The translations under genes were made by a program, and so were the position numbers. From NCBI RefSeq assembly GCF_001949145.1, contig NW_019091404.1:529047-593046 (forward strand): 64,000 nt of DNA. The letters run 5' to 3'. Shown piece after piece: positions 34,207-46,045 of the stretch (its first letter is position 1; the number at the start of each line of letters is the position of its first letter). The notes under the pieces were generated by a model, which saw only the letters and a list, made by a program, of their open reading frames with translations, was not told where the DNA came from and did no database searches. The DNA comes from Acanthaster planci. Lineage: Eukaryota > Echinodermata > Asteroidea > Valvatida > Acanthasteridae.

Positions 34207-36990
34207 TGACCACAGATCCCAAACCTCTCTCCAATACAGTTGAAGTATTTATATGAGAAAGAATTTGTCTACAACCAAACCCCAAAATAACCACTTATCT
34301 TTGTGATTAACTAAGCAATGCTGGATGTTTCAGTGCAACAGCTGAAAAAAAGATATACATATCCAAGTACCGCCCATAAGAAAAGCTATAATTGCTAAGA
34401 TTTTACCATTAAGCAAAGGTTTTACTCATACTAATTTGCGACAAGTCCTGTGATAAATCTGCATTGTTCAAAGGTGGTTTCTTTGCTGTCGATGTTTTAT
34501 CGTTGGCAATGTCGAACGAATCAGTCAGTCACGGTCAAAAATAATTAGAAGAAAGATATCCGGAGCCCTTAATTCACACCCGAACACTCAAATTGGGTCG
34601 GTAGTGTCACCAAGTGCGCGGTCAGGGTGATTGGCAACCAACTTTTCTGGGGAATATGAATGATTAAGCAGAATACTCCCTGAAGTTCCTACGCGCTCTT
34701 ATAACTCTGAAGGCCGTCGCACGATGAGTCATAGTACTTTTCTACGTAAATGACAAAGGCTATTGTACCTCACACGTTAGTTAAGTTTGTAATTCATCAC
34801 TGGATACAAGGTTGGTAATTTTATGAAAGCATTGTCGGGGTATTTATTACACTGTACCGACTGTCGTGTACATGTATTTTTCGACGGGGACTATCTCTTT
34901 TATTTTAGATGCATAATTATCAAAATTTAATTTAAGGTAACATGTATTAGAATCAAATAATCCCATCATTTTTCCTTAAAAACTAAAGTTAACTAACCAT
35001 CGATACGTAATTAATATTACAGATTCAAAGTACATGCACCTGTAGTTATTTCGATGCAATGACCATTTAATCATTTTCAGACCCAATTTCACCACGATAA
35101 AATACCAGTAAATGCACTTACAACTTATAATGGAGTATTCGCACTTTGCATGCTACCGCCATAGGCATGCAGAGCCTCGATTTGACAGCTCGTAGAGTCA
35201 CGTCAGAATGCGTCTACGCAGGTTTCCAAATATTGTCCTATCAAACTGTATAAGAGCTACACAGCATGCGCAGAATTACTAAGCTGTATACGGGGAATCA
35301 CTTCTGTGAATAATCGAGGCTCTGCATGCCTATGGCGGCAGTGTGCAAAGAGCGAATAGGCTTACATGTAATTTGTTTTGTTTAGATATGAAGAAATTAA
35401 AATAAAGGGAAGCGACATAAGTATAATGGCACATATGGACGCTGGGGAATGCTCTATAACGAAATGCATGTATTTATTAATCTTTGCTTTAATGTTTTAA
35501 TTCTTTTAATTTACTCTCAATATTAACGTCCATTTCAATTGTAACAAGTGTAAACTCTGATGCAATGATTCAAAGAGAAATCTCAGTTGAGCACAATTGC
35601 ATTCGCTCTCCCTGTGTAGACTTTGTCTTGGCTCACCGAGCTTTACGTCTGCCTTTGAGCATGGCACAATCAGGAAATGATGTTTGAAATCAACACGGAG
35701 TGCACGCTAGGCCCTTGGGAATAATGCACGCTTTCGTCACCAGTTCGGCATTTTGGTTTGTAATGGCTGTGGCTCAAAATAAAATAAACTCCAAAATAAA
35801 GCCCCCCCCCAGGCCCTGATGTAAATGGTTTGGTTTTTTCCAGTTGGACGAAATATGGTATGGACACGAGCAGTTTACTACCTGACCATGTTTTCAAACG
35901 AAGCAAAGAAAAACTTTCCGCCCGCAACATTCTACTTCATCTCAACGCGCTGATCGAAGGATATTCCGGACTGATATTTGCAAATTAGAGCTTGCCATTT
36001 GAGACGTGTGTCCCAAATACATGTATATAGGCCTACGTAATATTTCGATCAGGCACGAAACCCTTTATTAAACCATGGAGGTAAGAAAAAAGATGCCTTT
36101 ACACAGTCAAGCTGAATCAAATTACCCAAGGTGATTAGCATAAGAATAGTCTCAATCCCGCATTCCTTGGGCTTTCTCCTACATGGGTATAACCACGGCC
36201 CTGTCTGCTTTCCAGTTGACTAGTCTTTCACAAAAGGAGTGCGCTGACGAGTGGTCGATGGCCTTGCAGTGCTTTGCAGTGGGCAGCGAACGAAGTGACA
36301 CGTCATAGATCTTAAGACCAGAACACGGAAATAGACGACAAAAATATTGCAACTGTGGCGCATCTTGTTACTTCCCGTTGTTTCTTTCAGACATCGAGAT
36401 GGTCCCCATCTCCCACACAAGCCATCGCCAGTGAGAGACATGATTTCTCCTTGGATGCCTTATAATTATAATTCGCAGCAGACACGAGCCTGACGCATAA
36501 CATGGGACGGCCTACTGCCTATTAAGAATAAGGTTTTCTGCATCATAACAGGTATGAGGTATACGGTACGTGTGTACGCAGGGCAGAACATGAGTAATCT
36601 TATTTCGTATCATAAGATGCCAAGAAAGGCGACATTGTGCTGGATGGAATTGTAGAACGAAAGAGTTCAGTTTGTCATCTGTAAAGAGGTAAGAGATCTC
36701 GATTCATCCATATAGTGAAAGGGACATCAGATGCGGGTGAACTGAACCAGAAACGCTGGGGAAATTTGCCGTGCATCGGACCACAAAGATGAACGATTGA
36801 CTGTCTTGATTCCATCTGCTCTTTTAATTGATAATATTTGTGAGCATCACGTTGTGGCTCAGATGCAAGAAACTGCTTGTATTTTCTTTTTCGTTGTCTG
36901 TTTGCCATCTTAAAATAACAACCGCAGTTTTTCCTGGGGTGGTTAAAAACCTGTGTGGTGGACTCGATATTAGCTTCGGCGTGTATTACT
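34207..36990. other. Non-coding interval between IgR-C and IgR-D
   Basis: Holds a MITE-like element (35135-35359). An AATAAA at 35401, 1.2 kb past IgR-C, is the nearest hexamer I noticed. The 5' end of IgR-D transcripts presumably lies near the right edge. No other gene is supported. Confidence 0.5.
35135..35359. mobile_element. MITE-like element with ~48-bp terminal inverted repeats
   Basis: The left arm 35135-35182 and the reverse complement of 35312-35359 match over 48 bp with about five differences. A perfect internal run contains gccgccataggcatgcagag minus its first base. The 225-bp element has no coding capacity. Arms begin [CG]TATTCGC. No clear target-site duplication is visible. Confidence 0.85.
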
Positions 36991-38469
36991 ATGGCCCATC
37001 CATCGAATACTTTTAACGTTCTTTACGGGTGTGCTCTGAGCTGCATCATGCTAACGCTCGTAACGTGGCCAGTCTCAGCCCTGACCACGACAGTCAGCAT
37101 CCAGCCAGAGTCCACCTCCCAGCCACGCGAGGGGGATGCTGTGACACTTCGCTGCGAGGTCTTCGGCTTGCAGCCGGCCATTCAGTTCCTGAGCTGGTCG
37201 GTCGTGTTCCCGGAGGAAGCCAAAATTCTCACCTGGATGGGTGAGCTGGACAGCCGGGTTACTGACCCTGTGTACTCGGTGGTCAACAACGCCAGCAGCG
37301 ACCCTCTGACCGTGCCCGAGGTCCACAATATCGTCATCAAACCCGCTAACCAAAGTCACAATGGAATGTACACCTGCAGGGTGTTGGAGATACGTTCCTC
37401 AAACAGCTACGGGGTCATTTCCAGCGCACAGACTATCTTGACCGTCTACCCTGCCAAAGTCTTCCCCACTTGCTCGCCGAGCGGGGCCGCATCCTTGTAT
37501 GAAGGGAGCACGATTTACTGCAGTGTCACGGCGAACACTACGGCACTAGTCGTCACCAGAGCTGGAAGTGGCGTTCTGGAGAACTGGGCTTCCAGCTCCC
37601 TTAATACCGGCTCAGGCTCCCAGTTGACAACATCAGTCACCACCGCCGAAGACAGTGAGACATTTAACTGTTCGTCGGTGGCACTTGGCTTTCCTGAAGT
37701 GACCCTCCTTTGTCAAATTGGCCCACTGTCTGTAACTTCTGCGACCACGGCTGTCTTACCTCATCACACTACCGATGACAGCGGGGAATCCTCAACGACC
37801 GTAAAACCTGCAGCTGTGACTGCGGGAGTTGCTGTTGCCGTGGTCCTGATCGTCATACTTGCCATCGTCGCCGTCGTGCTTCTGGTGTTAGTTCTCCAAC
37901 GTCGGAGGGGGAGACTAACCCCGTCAGACAAAGATCGAGAGCGAGCAACTCCAGCAGGTGCCTCGTCACCTACAGAGCCGCGTCCGGTTGAAAATGGCAA
38001 GGCGCCTCCTAAGAAACCAGTACCCTACGCTGTGAGTAAAAGACATCCGTCAAAGCAGGCCCCGGTCGTATACGCATCCGTCCAGCAAGGGAGGGGTAAA
38101 GTGGCCCCTGGAGACCCCGCCGAGGGACAGGTGTACGCCATCGTTCACAGAGAGCACGAGGAACCTGCACAAATCCCCGAGTCAGTGCAGTACGCCTCCG
38201 TCCACAAAGACCGTAAGAGAAAGGACGAAGACACCGAACCGGCTCACTACGCTGCCGTCAACAAACTTAGGGATCCCAAGGAGGACACGGAGCCTGCGCA
38301 TTACGCTGCTGTCCACCGAAATGGTGCTCGTGCTGCAGATATCGCATCTAAGGAAGACGGACTAGTTTACGCAGAACTGGATTTAGCTAACCCTCCAGAC
38401 ATTGACAACACGAAGCCAATTCCTAAGGAGGAACCGACTGTTTATGCCGAATTAACAAATTTGACCTAG
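36991..38469 (+). CDS. IgR-D: two-Ig-domain receptor with eight-tyrosine ITIM-type tail, single exon
   Basis: Start at ATG 36991 (actATGG), 492 aa. Signal peptide about 1-30. V-like domain: Cys55, Trp69, HNGMYTC with Cys129. Domain 2: Cys161 (FPTCSPSG), Cys177, Cys227, Cys241 (CQIGPL). Four N-glycosylation sites (N100, N120, N182, N226). The transmembrane helix is at about 276-303, uncharged, then QRRRGR. The 188-residue tail has eight YA-type motifs: Y346 PYAVS, Y361 VYASV, Y382 VYAIV, Y401 QYASV, Y420 HYAAV, Y438 HYAAV, Y460 VYAEL, Y485 VYAEL. Y361, Y401 and Y460 satisfy the strict ITIM (V or L at -2). Y485 is TVYAEL, close to an ITSM. By analogy with Siglec/LILRB/SIRP tails, phosphorylated ITIMs recruit SHP-type phosphatases; that role is inferred here. 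This is the strongest signalling tail in the cluster. Confidence 0.9.
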   Translation: MAHPSNTFNVLYGCALSCIMLTLVTWPVSALTTTVSIQPESTSQPREGDAVTLRCEVFGLQPAIQFLSWSVVFPEEAKILTWMGELDSRVTDPVYSVVNNASSDPLTVPEVHNIVIKPANQSHNGMYTCRVLEIRSSNSYGVISSAQTILTVYPAKVFPTCSPSGAASLYEGSTIYCSVTANTTALVVTRAGSGVLENWASSSLNTGSGSQLTTSVTTAEDSETFNCSSVALGFPEVTLLCQIGPLSVTSATTAVLPHHTTDDSGESSTTVKPAAVTAGVAVAVVLIVILAIVAVVLLVLVLQRRRGRLTPSDKDRERATPAGASSPTEPRPVENGKAPPKKPVPYAVSKRHPSKQAPVVYASVQQGRGKVAPGDPAEGQVYAIVHREHEEPAQIPESVQYASVHKDRKRKDEDTEPAHYAAVNKLRDPKEDTEPAHYAAVHRNGARAADIASKEDGLVYAELDLANPPDIDNTKPIPKEEPTVYAELTNLT

Positions 38470-38540
38470 TTTATGTACACACTACAAAGGTTTTCCTGTT
38501 TTTAGCGCTTTATTCATTATAATATATATGTACTATACCA

Positions 38541-38714
38541 GGCAAGATATGGGACGGAGGGGTAACCCCCCCTTACCTGTCCAATTCCTGTACACACTCT
38601 AGCCTATTGTTACCTAACACGCCCCCTAGAAGTCTGTCAAGAATTCCTGAGATTCCGATCAAACAATGACCAACACCAAGGCGGGGGGGGGCTCTCTCCG
38701 TCCCATATCTTGCT
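38541..38714. mobile_element. Small MITE-like element with ~17-20-bp terminal inverted repeats, just 3' of IgR-D
   Basis: The left end has caagatatgggacggag. The right end (38695-38714), reverse complemented, reads agcaagatatgggacggaga. The 174-bp interior has C-run and G-run stretches and no open frame. It starts 72 bases past the IgR-D stop, so it may lie within the 3' UTR. Confidence 0.75.
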
Positions 38715-40728
38715 TCAAATGACATGTACTGTCAAACTTTGAGCATTGTGACTTAATGTGATTTTCCCTATGTGCAGATTTTGTGACAGAAAAAATTCAG
38801 TTTTATGAGGCTTACTGTAATTCGGCAACATGTTATTAAGTCCCGAGGCCACCATTGATACGGACTCACTATTCCTATTTCTAGATATTTATTAGACGTT
38901 TATTTACTCAGTCATTGTTTGCATTGAAAAGCACAAAGAATTTCTGACAAAACAAGTCATCTAGCTCAAAAGTATCGAAAAGTTGACCATGCCAAACTTG
39001 CTATTAATCTTTGGCCACCTGTCTTACACGGAACTATGCACTCAAATGTAATCTAGTGAAATCGAGCGGAAATGCCAGGCACTGCCAAATTAATAACGTA
39101 GTTCTATTATAACTTCTCGTCAACCATAGAAGAGAAAATCCTGCTAAAACTGAATTACTCTCATTCCTGTGATTATTTGAACACCACACTGCACAGCGAA
39201 GTACTTGAACTACGTGAATGTTAAGTATGCCTGGATCAGTATGCCTATATGTACTCATATTCAAATTAATAGGGGTGGCAAATGAAACTAACATAGCTGT
39301 TACGGTCTTTGCTAGGCTCAAACACGGTTCCGGCGAGTTTGAGTTTAGAGTTACATGTATTTCTAAAAACTCAAATTTCGTCAGTGCCGTTCGAATAATC
39401 GATGTCAGACTTACTTTTCTGACAAATAATGTTTTCGAATGTAGCCACAGCCTATAGGTTTTTATTAGTTTTCGTTGCAACGTGGAAAATTGAATATTGG
39501 AACTAAGATAAGAAGAGCACTAATAATGCAAAGTCTGTTTATAGCAAAGAAAACTTTAGATCCCAAGTCTTTGTTTAACTTTTTTTCTACTACTGATGAT
39601 ACAAGGTACCTGTTGTAAACCAGGTGTATGTAATTCGTAAAGTCCGACAGATATTGTTATAACAGTGTACCATTGTAGTCAGAACATGTACACGTAACGG
39701 GAAATTGCATGTGATTGGAGGTTTTGCTACAATGGTACCTCTAGATATGTTGCATCTAAAATGTCCTGATCACTTCAACAAATCCTTCGACAATTACCAC
39801 TCTACTCAATTGTCTGTAAAATTTTGCCAATACGTTCATCCGCATACATGTATTAATTAATTGAAAGATATCCAACACACATAAACTTGCGGGAAGTAGC
39901 CTTATTATTTGTTTGTCTAATATATAAATATACGCATCCTGGCAGTTTCCTGTTCAACTCATGGTGATGAGTTTTGTTCGAATAGAATATTGGTGTGTTC
40001 TTTAATTTCGGTCAAAATTAGATTATCTATTTGGGAAAGAGGGGTCAGTTTTGCAGGAAGCTGTTCTTATTGATAATCATGGGGAATTATATTTGTAGCA
40101 TGCTCTGTTTATGCAAGCTATCCTTCCGACGGCTGTTCCCACCTTTATTTAAAAGTGTTCTGGGCAGTGTTTCAGATTTGTCCCATTCAGATCTCTGCTA
40201 ACGTTGAAGAATAAGGAAATTATAACAAATTGTCCTGGTCAAAATAAACAGTGTTTGTTACATTTACACAACATACAAGTATGGCTGTGAAAAACATGTA
40301 CATGTAGTTGCACTTTTATATTGTACGTACGTATCAGAGCAAGAAATAATGGATTTGGTATTGTTAAAATTGGAAAAGAAAGCTTTAGACTGAACGTTAA
40401 AGAGGCTCAATAAATTGTGCACATCCAATTCGAAGGAGAGTTCTCTTATGTTGATGATATTGTCTTACAATGGGGCAGCCTAGTTCTTATTATACTCACA
40501 TCTTAGTCAGGCTGAAATATGTCAAACAGTGTGTATATATTTTTGAAATCCTGTATCGTGTGCACCTGAACACGTGTAAGCATCATGTATGCGCTCTCGT
40601 TCAAGGCACTAACATGTCCCCACAAGGCTAAGAGGCACTGTAAGATTTCATGAAAAGAATCAGCCCATCCTATCCTAGCGCTCTATGGACGAATGGGAGG
40701 GTTGTTTCACTAGGTCGAGTTTTCCCTG

Positions 40729-40743
40729 CAGTGGTGTATCCAG
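40729..40743 (+). repeat. hAT-like terminal motif
   Basis: CAGTGGTGTATCCAG resembles the CAGYGGCGKATCCAG terminus frequent in invertebrate non-autonomous hAT elements (from memory). No partner end was paired. Confidence 0.35.
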
Positions 40744-41968
40744 CACCCCTACCCCGACCGTTTTTTTTGCTCAGAATACTTCATAGGTGAGAGGGAAAGA
40801 AAGTAATCGGTATTTTTATTATCAAATATTAGAAACCAAAACAACATCATGAAATAAAAGCAAGGATGTCGGGACCGTAAGCTTTTGTTATTTTTACCCC
40901 TTAACATCATATTTAATGAGCATGAAGCCGTATTTGCTTTTGAACCCCCCCACACACACACACACTAATAGCTGGATTCGCCGCTGGTTCCCTGTAATGA
41001 CTGGAGGTAAATTGTCAGTGTTTTGCTTGAGCGACTGTCATGGAATGGTAGCTCTGTACATGTGTAATTGTCGTGGCAGGAACCACTGCCAAATGACCAT
41101 CAGTAGGATGACGGGGACAAGCAAAGCCCTATAGGCCTAACGCTGAGCTCAGTCGTGTTTCTTAATCCCACAAAAAGAGACTTTGCCCAAAGGTGCGTGG
41201 CCCCAGACTAATGATGGATCACGTGCATTGTCGGCCAATGGATCACCTCCTTATTTATCTCCATGGACAGAACAAACTTAGCCTTCCATTTTCGTATCCG
41301 CTTGATCTGACTGGCACATCCGCCAAGATGGCACACATCTACAACGTAGCCAAACCTAAGACAGGTGCTGAACTTTCATGCTTAGTTTTAGATACACGAA
41401 TACCATAAAGCCACAAAAGAGTTGTATGGTAATTTGATTTAAAAGAGGTAAAATGACAGCTTAAATTGAAGACTCTTGAATTCTTATTCGAGTGGGTCAG
41501 ATAAAAGGAGGGGAGCGCAGTCTGCCGATTGAGCTCCGTTTCGGAAGATATGAGTTACGCTCAGAATGTTGTAATTGCACCTCTGAGACTGTTGGTAATG
41601 TGCCCATTTTCCGACCGAGGTCTATGAATAAACTGGGAGCTGTCAGCTGTCAAGGGTTCAAGTCTTGAATAACAGGTGATCTTAATGCCGGTGTCGCACC
41701 GTATTCCAGAGTGTAAAAATCATTCTTATACGGGACCCAAAAGCCCAACTCTGCTTGCTGAGTCAGAGTGTAGGCACATTTTCCATGTTCCTCGGTTCTT
41801 GCTAATCCGTCTCAGACATTGCAACACGAGAGTTCTGTGAACCCTGTGACTCGTCAAGTTTCGAAAAGTGGCGAATCCGTTGCAAGTCAACAAGACTTAT
41901 TCATGAAAAGCCAACCCTAATGATGAAAGGGGGGGGGAGTTGTCCAATCGAAACAAATTTTAGTTGTG

Positions 41969-41981
41969 CAGCGGCGGATCC
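41969..41981 (+). repeat. hAT-like terminal motif
   Basis: CAGCGGCGGATCC followed by a G-rich tract, the same motif class as at 40729. Possibly one end of a decayed element. Partner end not identified. Confidence 0.35.
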
Positions 41982-44900
41982 ATTAAACATTTATGGGGGA
42001 AGCGCCACTCCCCAGCAGATGGAAGTTAACCCGAAAATAGGGGTAGGATATTTTTTAGTGATAATATCTTTCGGTAATGTGATCACAAGTAGCTGAGAAC
42101 AACAGGAAAGGGTATAGGCGAGAGGAACAGTTGTCTACCTTTTTAAAAACTGGGTGGAGCAAGGACCTCTCGCTGGACTTTCCAGAAGGATCGGGAGATC
42201 CGATTTAGGAAGAGGGGAAAACTCCAATCCACCCGGTGTCAGGGATGCGTAGGCTCCTGCTCTCGAAACATGACCCTAAAAATAGCTCGCTGTCTCCCTT
42301 CCTCTTCCGTCCCGTCAGATGGTCTGTCGCCTGGGGAGTAGCCAACCTTAATGCGGTGTACATTGTACCACAAATGATGCCTGGTGCTGCGAGTCCGAGG
42401 TTGCTGCCGATGCTATCTCAGCATGAGGAGAAACTCGGCTGACAAGGGGGGGGGAGAGGTTGACTCACTCCAACTTGGCTGTCGACCCGATTACGAGCTC
42501 CCTGAGAACATGTATGCGCATGTGCTCCCGACTGGGCTGACTGTATCCACTTCGTTGGTCTCCGGGTCGGATGTTTTTCCGGCTTCCCAAAGTGAACTTG
42601 CACTTGAGGTTTAGTCACGCTTTTGATTGGAAACCGATGTAAGGGTGCTATCTTGTCTTTGGGGCTTGTGATAACAACACCTCAGCATAAGCGTTGCCGG
42701 GCAGAAGTGGATGATACGTTACGAATGAGCTTCAACACGAGTAAAAGCATTTGTGGATCCACTGGACAAGGGAGTCAAGAATTTCTTTAGAACTGAAGGG
42801 AAGGCGATTTCTTGGACTTTTTGTTTCCATTCCATCCAAACGCTTGTAAACCCCCCAGATTTAACACCCCCTTAAGAAAGTCCAAGAAAAGGGTACATAA
42901 AGAAATACATGAAGAAATACGCCCAAGACGTTTTTGCCCCACCCCAAAATTTGCGTTCTGGATCCATCCTGTGACAGACACCGGTTACGGGTATTTGTAG
43001 TGTATTGGGATGGGCGCAATCAGCCAGTCGGGTCTGCCCGATCGTCCGATATCGTTCTGCGCAATATGTCGATCCTGTATACGAAATCTACAATTTTACT
43101 TCCCCTTTTCAAATAATCTTTAACAGCCGCTAATTGGAAAGAAAGCACAAGTGGCAGATGACGAAATTATAGGCAAATTAAGCAACAAGGTCAATAGTTC
43201 GCGTACAGATCGAGCGATCGGGCAGATACTGATCGCTACCAACACTGACACATTACTTCTTGTCAGGAATCAGATAAATCAAAGTTAAGTGTGAACCTTT
43301 AATGACCTGTGCGTGGTATGAGTCAATTATAAATGTGGAGGTTGTGCACTTCTCTTTTTTTTTCAAAGAAAATTCCTTTTGACTGTAATTTCTGAGTTTC
43401 CTTTGCCAAGACGAGATTTTCAAGCCAGAAAACAACCACTTAAATCTCGCTGACAACAACAGCTAATTTTCTGAAAAGTTTGTGCATAAATATCGTGGAG
43501 TGGAAGTGATCAACTGTTGGAAAACTTTGCCAGAAATCTCTACAAGTTGCGGTTGGGGAGGACACATAACTTGTTACCATGCTTCGTTTTACCCGCTCAG
43601 TGTAACTCAAAATGTTTTCACTCGTCAGGCTGTAAAATTGTGGGCGATACATATCACAAATAATAGAGTGCAAACACGGCTAGTGTTCAGCTTCGTCTGA
43701 GATTTTTGATAGCAATGAAACGCACTTTTCGACGGTAGATCAGTGTTTCAGAGCGGAAGGAGTCTGAAATTCCTAATCATTGGTGAAAGATGAAGACGTA
43801 AACACGTACTGCACATGTAAATCGTGCACTATCTCCACTTGTATTTACCACACATAACTAACCTGCGGGTCACGCATCGGGAATATAGAGGGAAAATGTT
43901 AATTTCCCCCATTAGCTGTTGGAGTACTAAGCCGGTTGGTAAACCGGATGATAAGCACATAAGGGAGTTTAATAGAAAGGGCAGTTCAACGGCATGCCTT
44001 CCCCCACAGAACTCTGAGTATGCATCGTCCCCCCCCCCCGTTCCCTGTTGCCGTCGTGGACCAGATAACGTCTCACTCACACGACCCCCCCCCAGTTTCA
44101 CCAATGAAAATGTAGTATACAACGTCATCTCGCAATGCATCCGAATTAAACAAACCGTGACATGGCCAAATATCTTCATTACCCGACTTCCATTCGGTTG
44201 CCTTGGCAACGGACAAACGTCATATCTCAGAAGTGTGCATTGTGCCATAACATGCGCAGAATGGTATTGGAAAAGGCTTAATCGTCGTTTTCCTTATAAT
44301 TATTCAGTGGGTAAAACGGCCGAAAATAGCTGATTTACGCATAGACTCCCACGAATTGTCTCAAAAGAAACGTATCATCGCCTCCTTGAATAAATAAAAA
44401 CTCACTGAATGCACAATGAAATGTAGGCAATTGTTGTTTTCCATGTTTAACACGGTTATCAAAAATATGTATTCATAATTCTCAAATATATGCCCAAAGG
44501 CCCAAGGCCAGATTGACCATAATGTGTTATTTATATATATTTATCGACAGTTATTTGTGAGTCAGAGGTTTATTAACGGTGAGGTTTCACACCAATAATA
44601 AAGCTGTCTGTTCCCGATTTTTCAGCAAGGTTTATCATGACTGCCTTTTATATTTCATTTACTCATCTGATACATAGTTAGTTAATTCTCTTCTTTTTTC
44701 TACTTTCCCCAAAACAATTAAAATGAAAGATTTCCTTTTGGTTCTTTATACAGCATCAAGGTGACAGTGTTACAGCTTATTTCTTTTGACAAATCTAGTC
44801 CAACCAACTTTAACCTAATTTAACCGAAGAAAACAGACGTTGCGTTACAAACACAACAAGCATAATTATGGTCTGTCTGAAAGGAAGTTTTGCGCGTCTG

Positions 44901-45828
44901 GGAGCTATCGTTTATACCATGCACAAACGCTTCCATTAGTCAGGCGCCCCGCTGCGGTTTTCATAGCCGGTGGAGCACAGAAACGACTGGTCAGGAGCTG
45001 CTATTTTGGGCGGGAAAACTGGTGTTAATCTGACACAACCTGCGACAGACCCAGAAGATGATGGACATGTCCGCAAGCATCCTTCCAGGTCGTCTTTTTT
45101 TTAACCGATCAACCCCAAAGCATGCAGTGTGTTTGCTCGGGGATTTGTTTGACTTATCCCAGGATTACTGAGTTGCATCGTGAATTAACCTGCCTAAACA
45201 AAATTGCTTGTCATAGAGAGGCTGTGGGAACAGTGGGGGCGCTCGTATTCAAAGCTGTAGTTATTTTGACTTCCCGAAAAAGTAAATGCCGGGAATGGTA
45301 AGGCTGAATTAGCAGATGACTAAAATTCTGTTTTTACAATAAGGTTCACCCTGTCGTACATTTCCAACGTCAAATGGTCATGAGAAAAGAAATTTTCCAA
45401 GAACCTTTGGAGGAAAACTCCAAGAGGATCACTCTCATCTGTCTCATGAAGGCAATAACCTCTTCCACTTGATATTAGCAACTTAGTAAATGTAAACAGA
45501 CTTCTGATAAACAACATCTTCCAAACCACAGGTACATAGCTATTCAAAGAAAAGGACAAATGCTGTTTGATTCCTGCAGAATTGTGCCAGCTCCGGCTCC
45601 AGGGGGCGCTAGTACGTGTTTGTCTACTTAGTCTCCATCCACAGTTCCTGTTCGAAAGTTGGCTTTCGAAAATCTAGCCAGAAGGTCTAGTCTGTTCGAA
45701 AGGAACTCGTGACAGGTGCAAGACGAGGACGCCTCAGACGTTTTCCATTTACTAAAGCCTCAATATGAGGGTAACTGCTATGACAGAGTTCATCTAAGGT
45801 TGAAGGCCAGCAAATAGGACCCTAAGTA

Positions 45829-46045
45829 TGAACCGCGAGCTGGACCAAGAGAGAGCGCAATTTCCTCAGCAGCGGAGGCTCCTTTGGTCAGAATTTAACT
45901 TTGATGGTTCACGAACGATTACGAAATGCACGCGTTAGGGTCGCATCGTTACTAACAAAATGAAGGCTTCCGACAAACATCATCTTTTCCATCGATGAGG
46001 GGTTCTCATGCTTGAGGCGGATAGCGTAGACATAGATGTAGACGT
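45829..46045 (+). repeat. Dispersed repeat, copy 3
   Basis: Matches copy 1 (14510-14740) across tatga..cgag, caagaga, gcgcaat, ctcagca and gaggctcct, and through to aggcggatagc. Its ggttcacgaa..atgcacgcgtta segment also matches copy 2 (31088). Confidence 0.6.

Noticed and set aside
16465-38469. ITAM-type activating signalling
   Set aside because: No paired YxxL-x(6-8)-YxxL spacing and no charged residue in the transmembrane helices; motifs fit inhibitory or adaptor-recruiting types better.
43824-44333. 169-codon + frame with YASS and VVYNVI tyrosine motifs
   Set aside because: Spans two poly-C tracts, has no signal peptide, Ig domain or transmembrane helix; motif matches are expected by chance.
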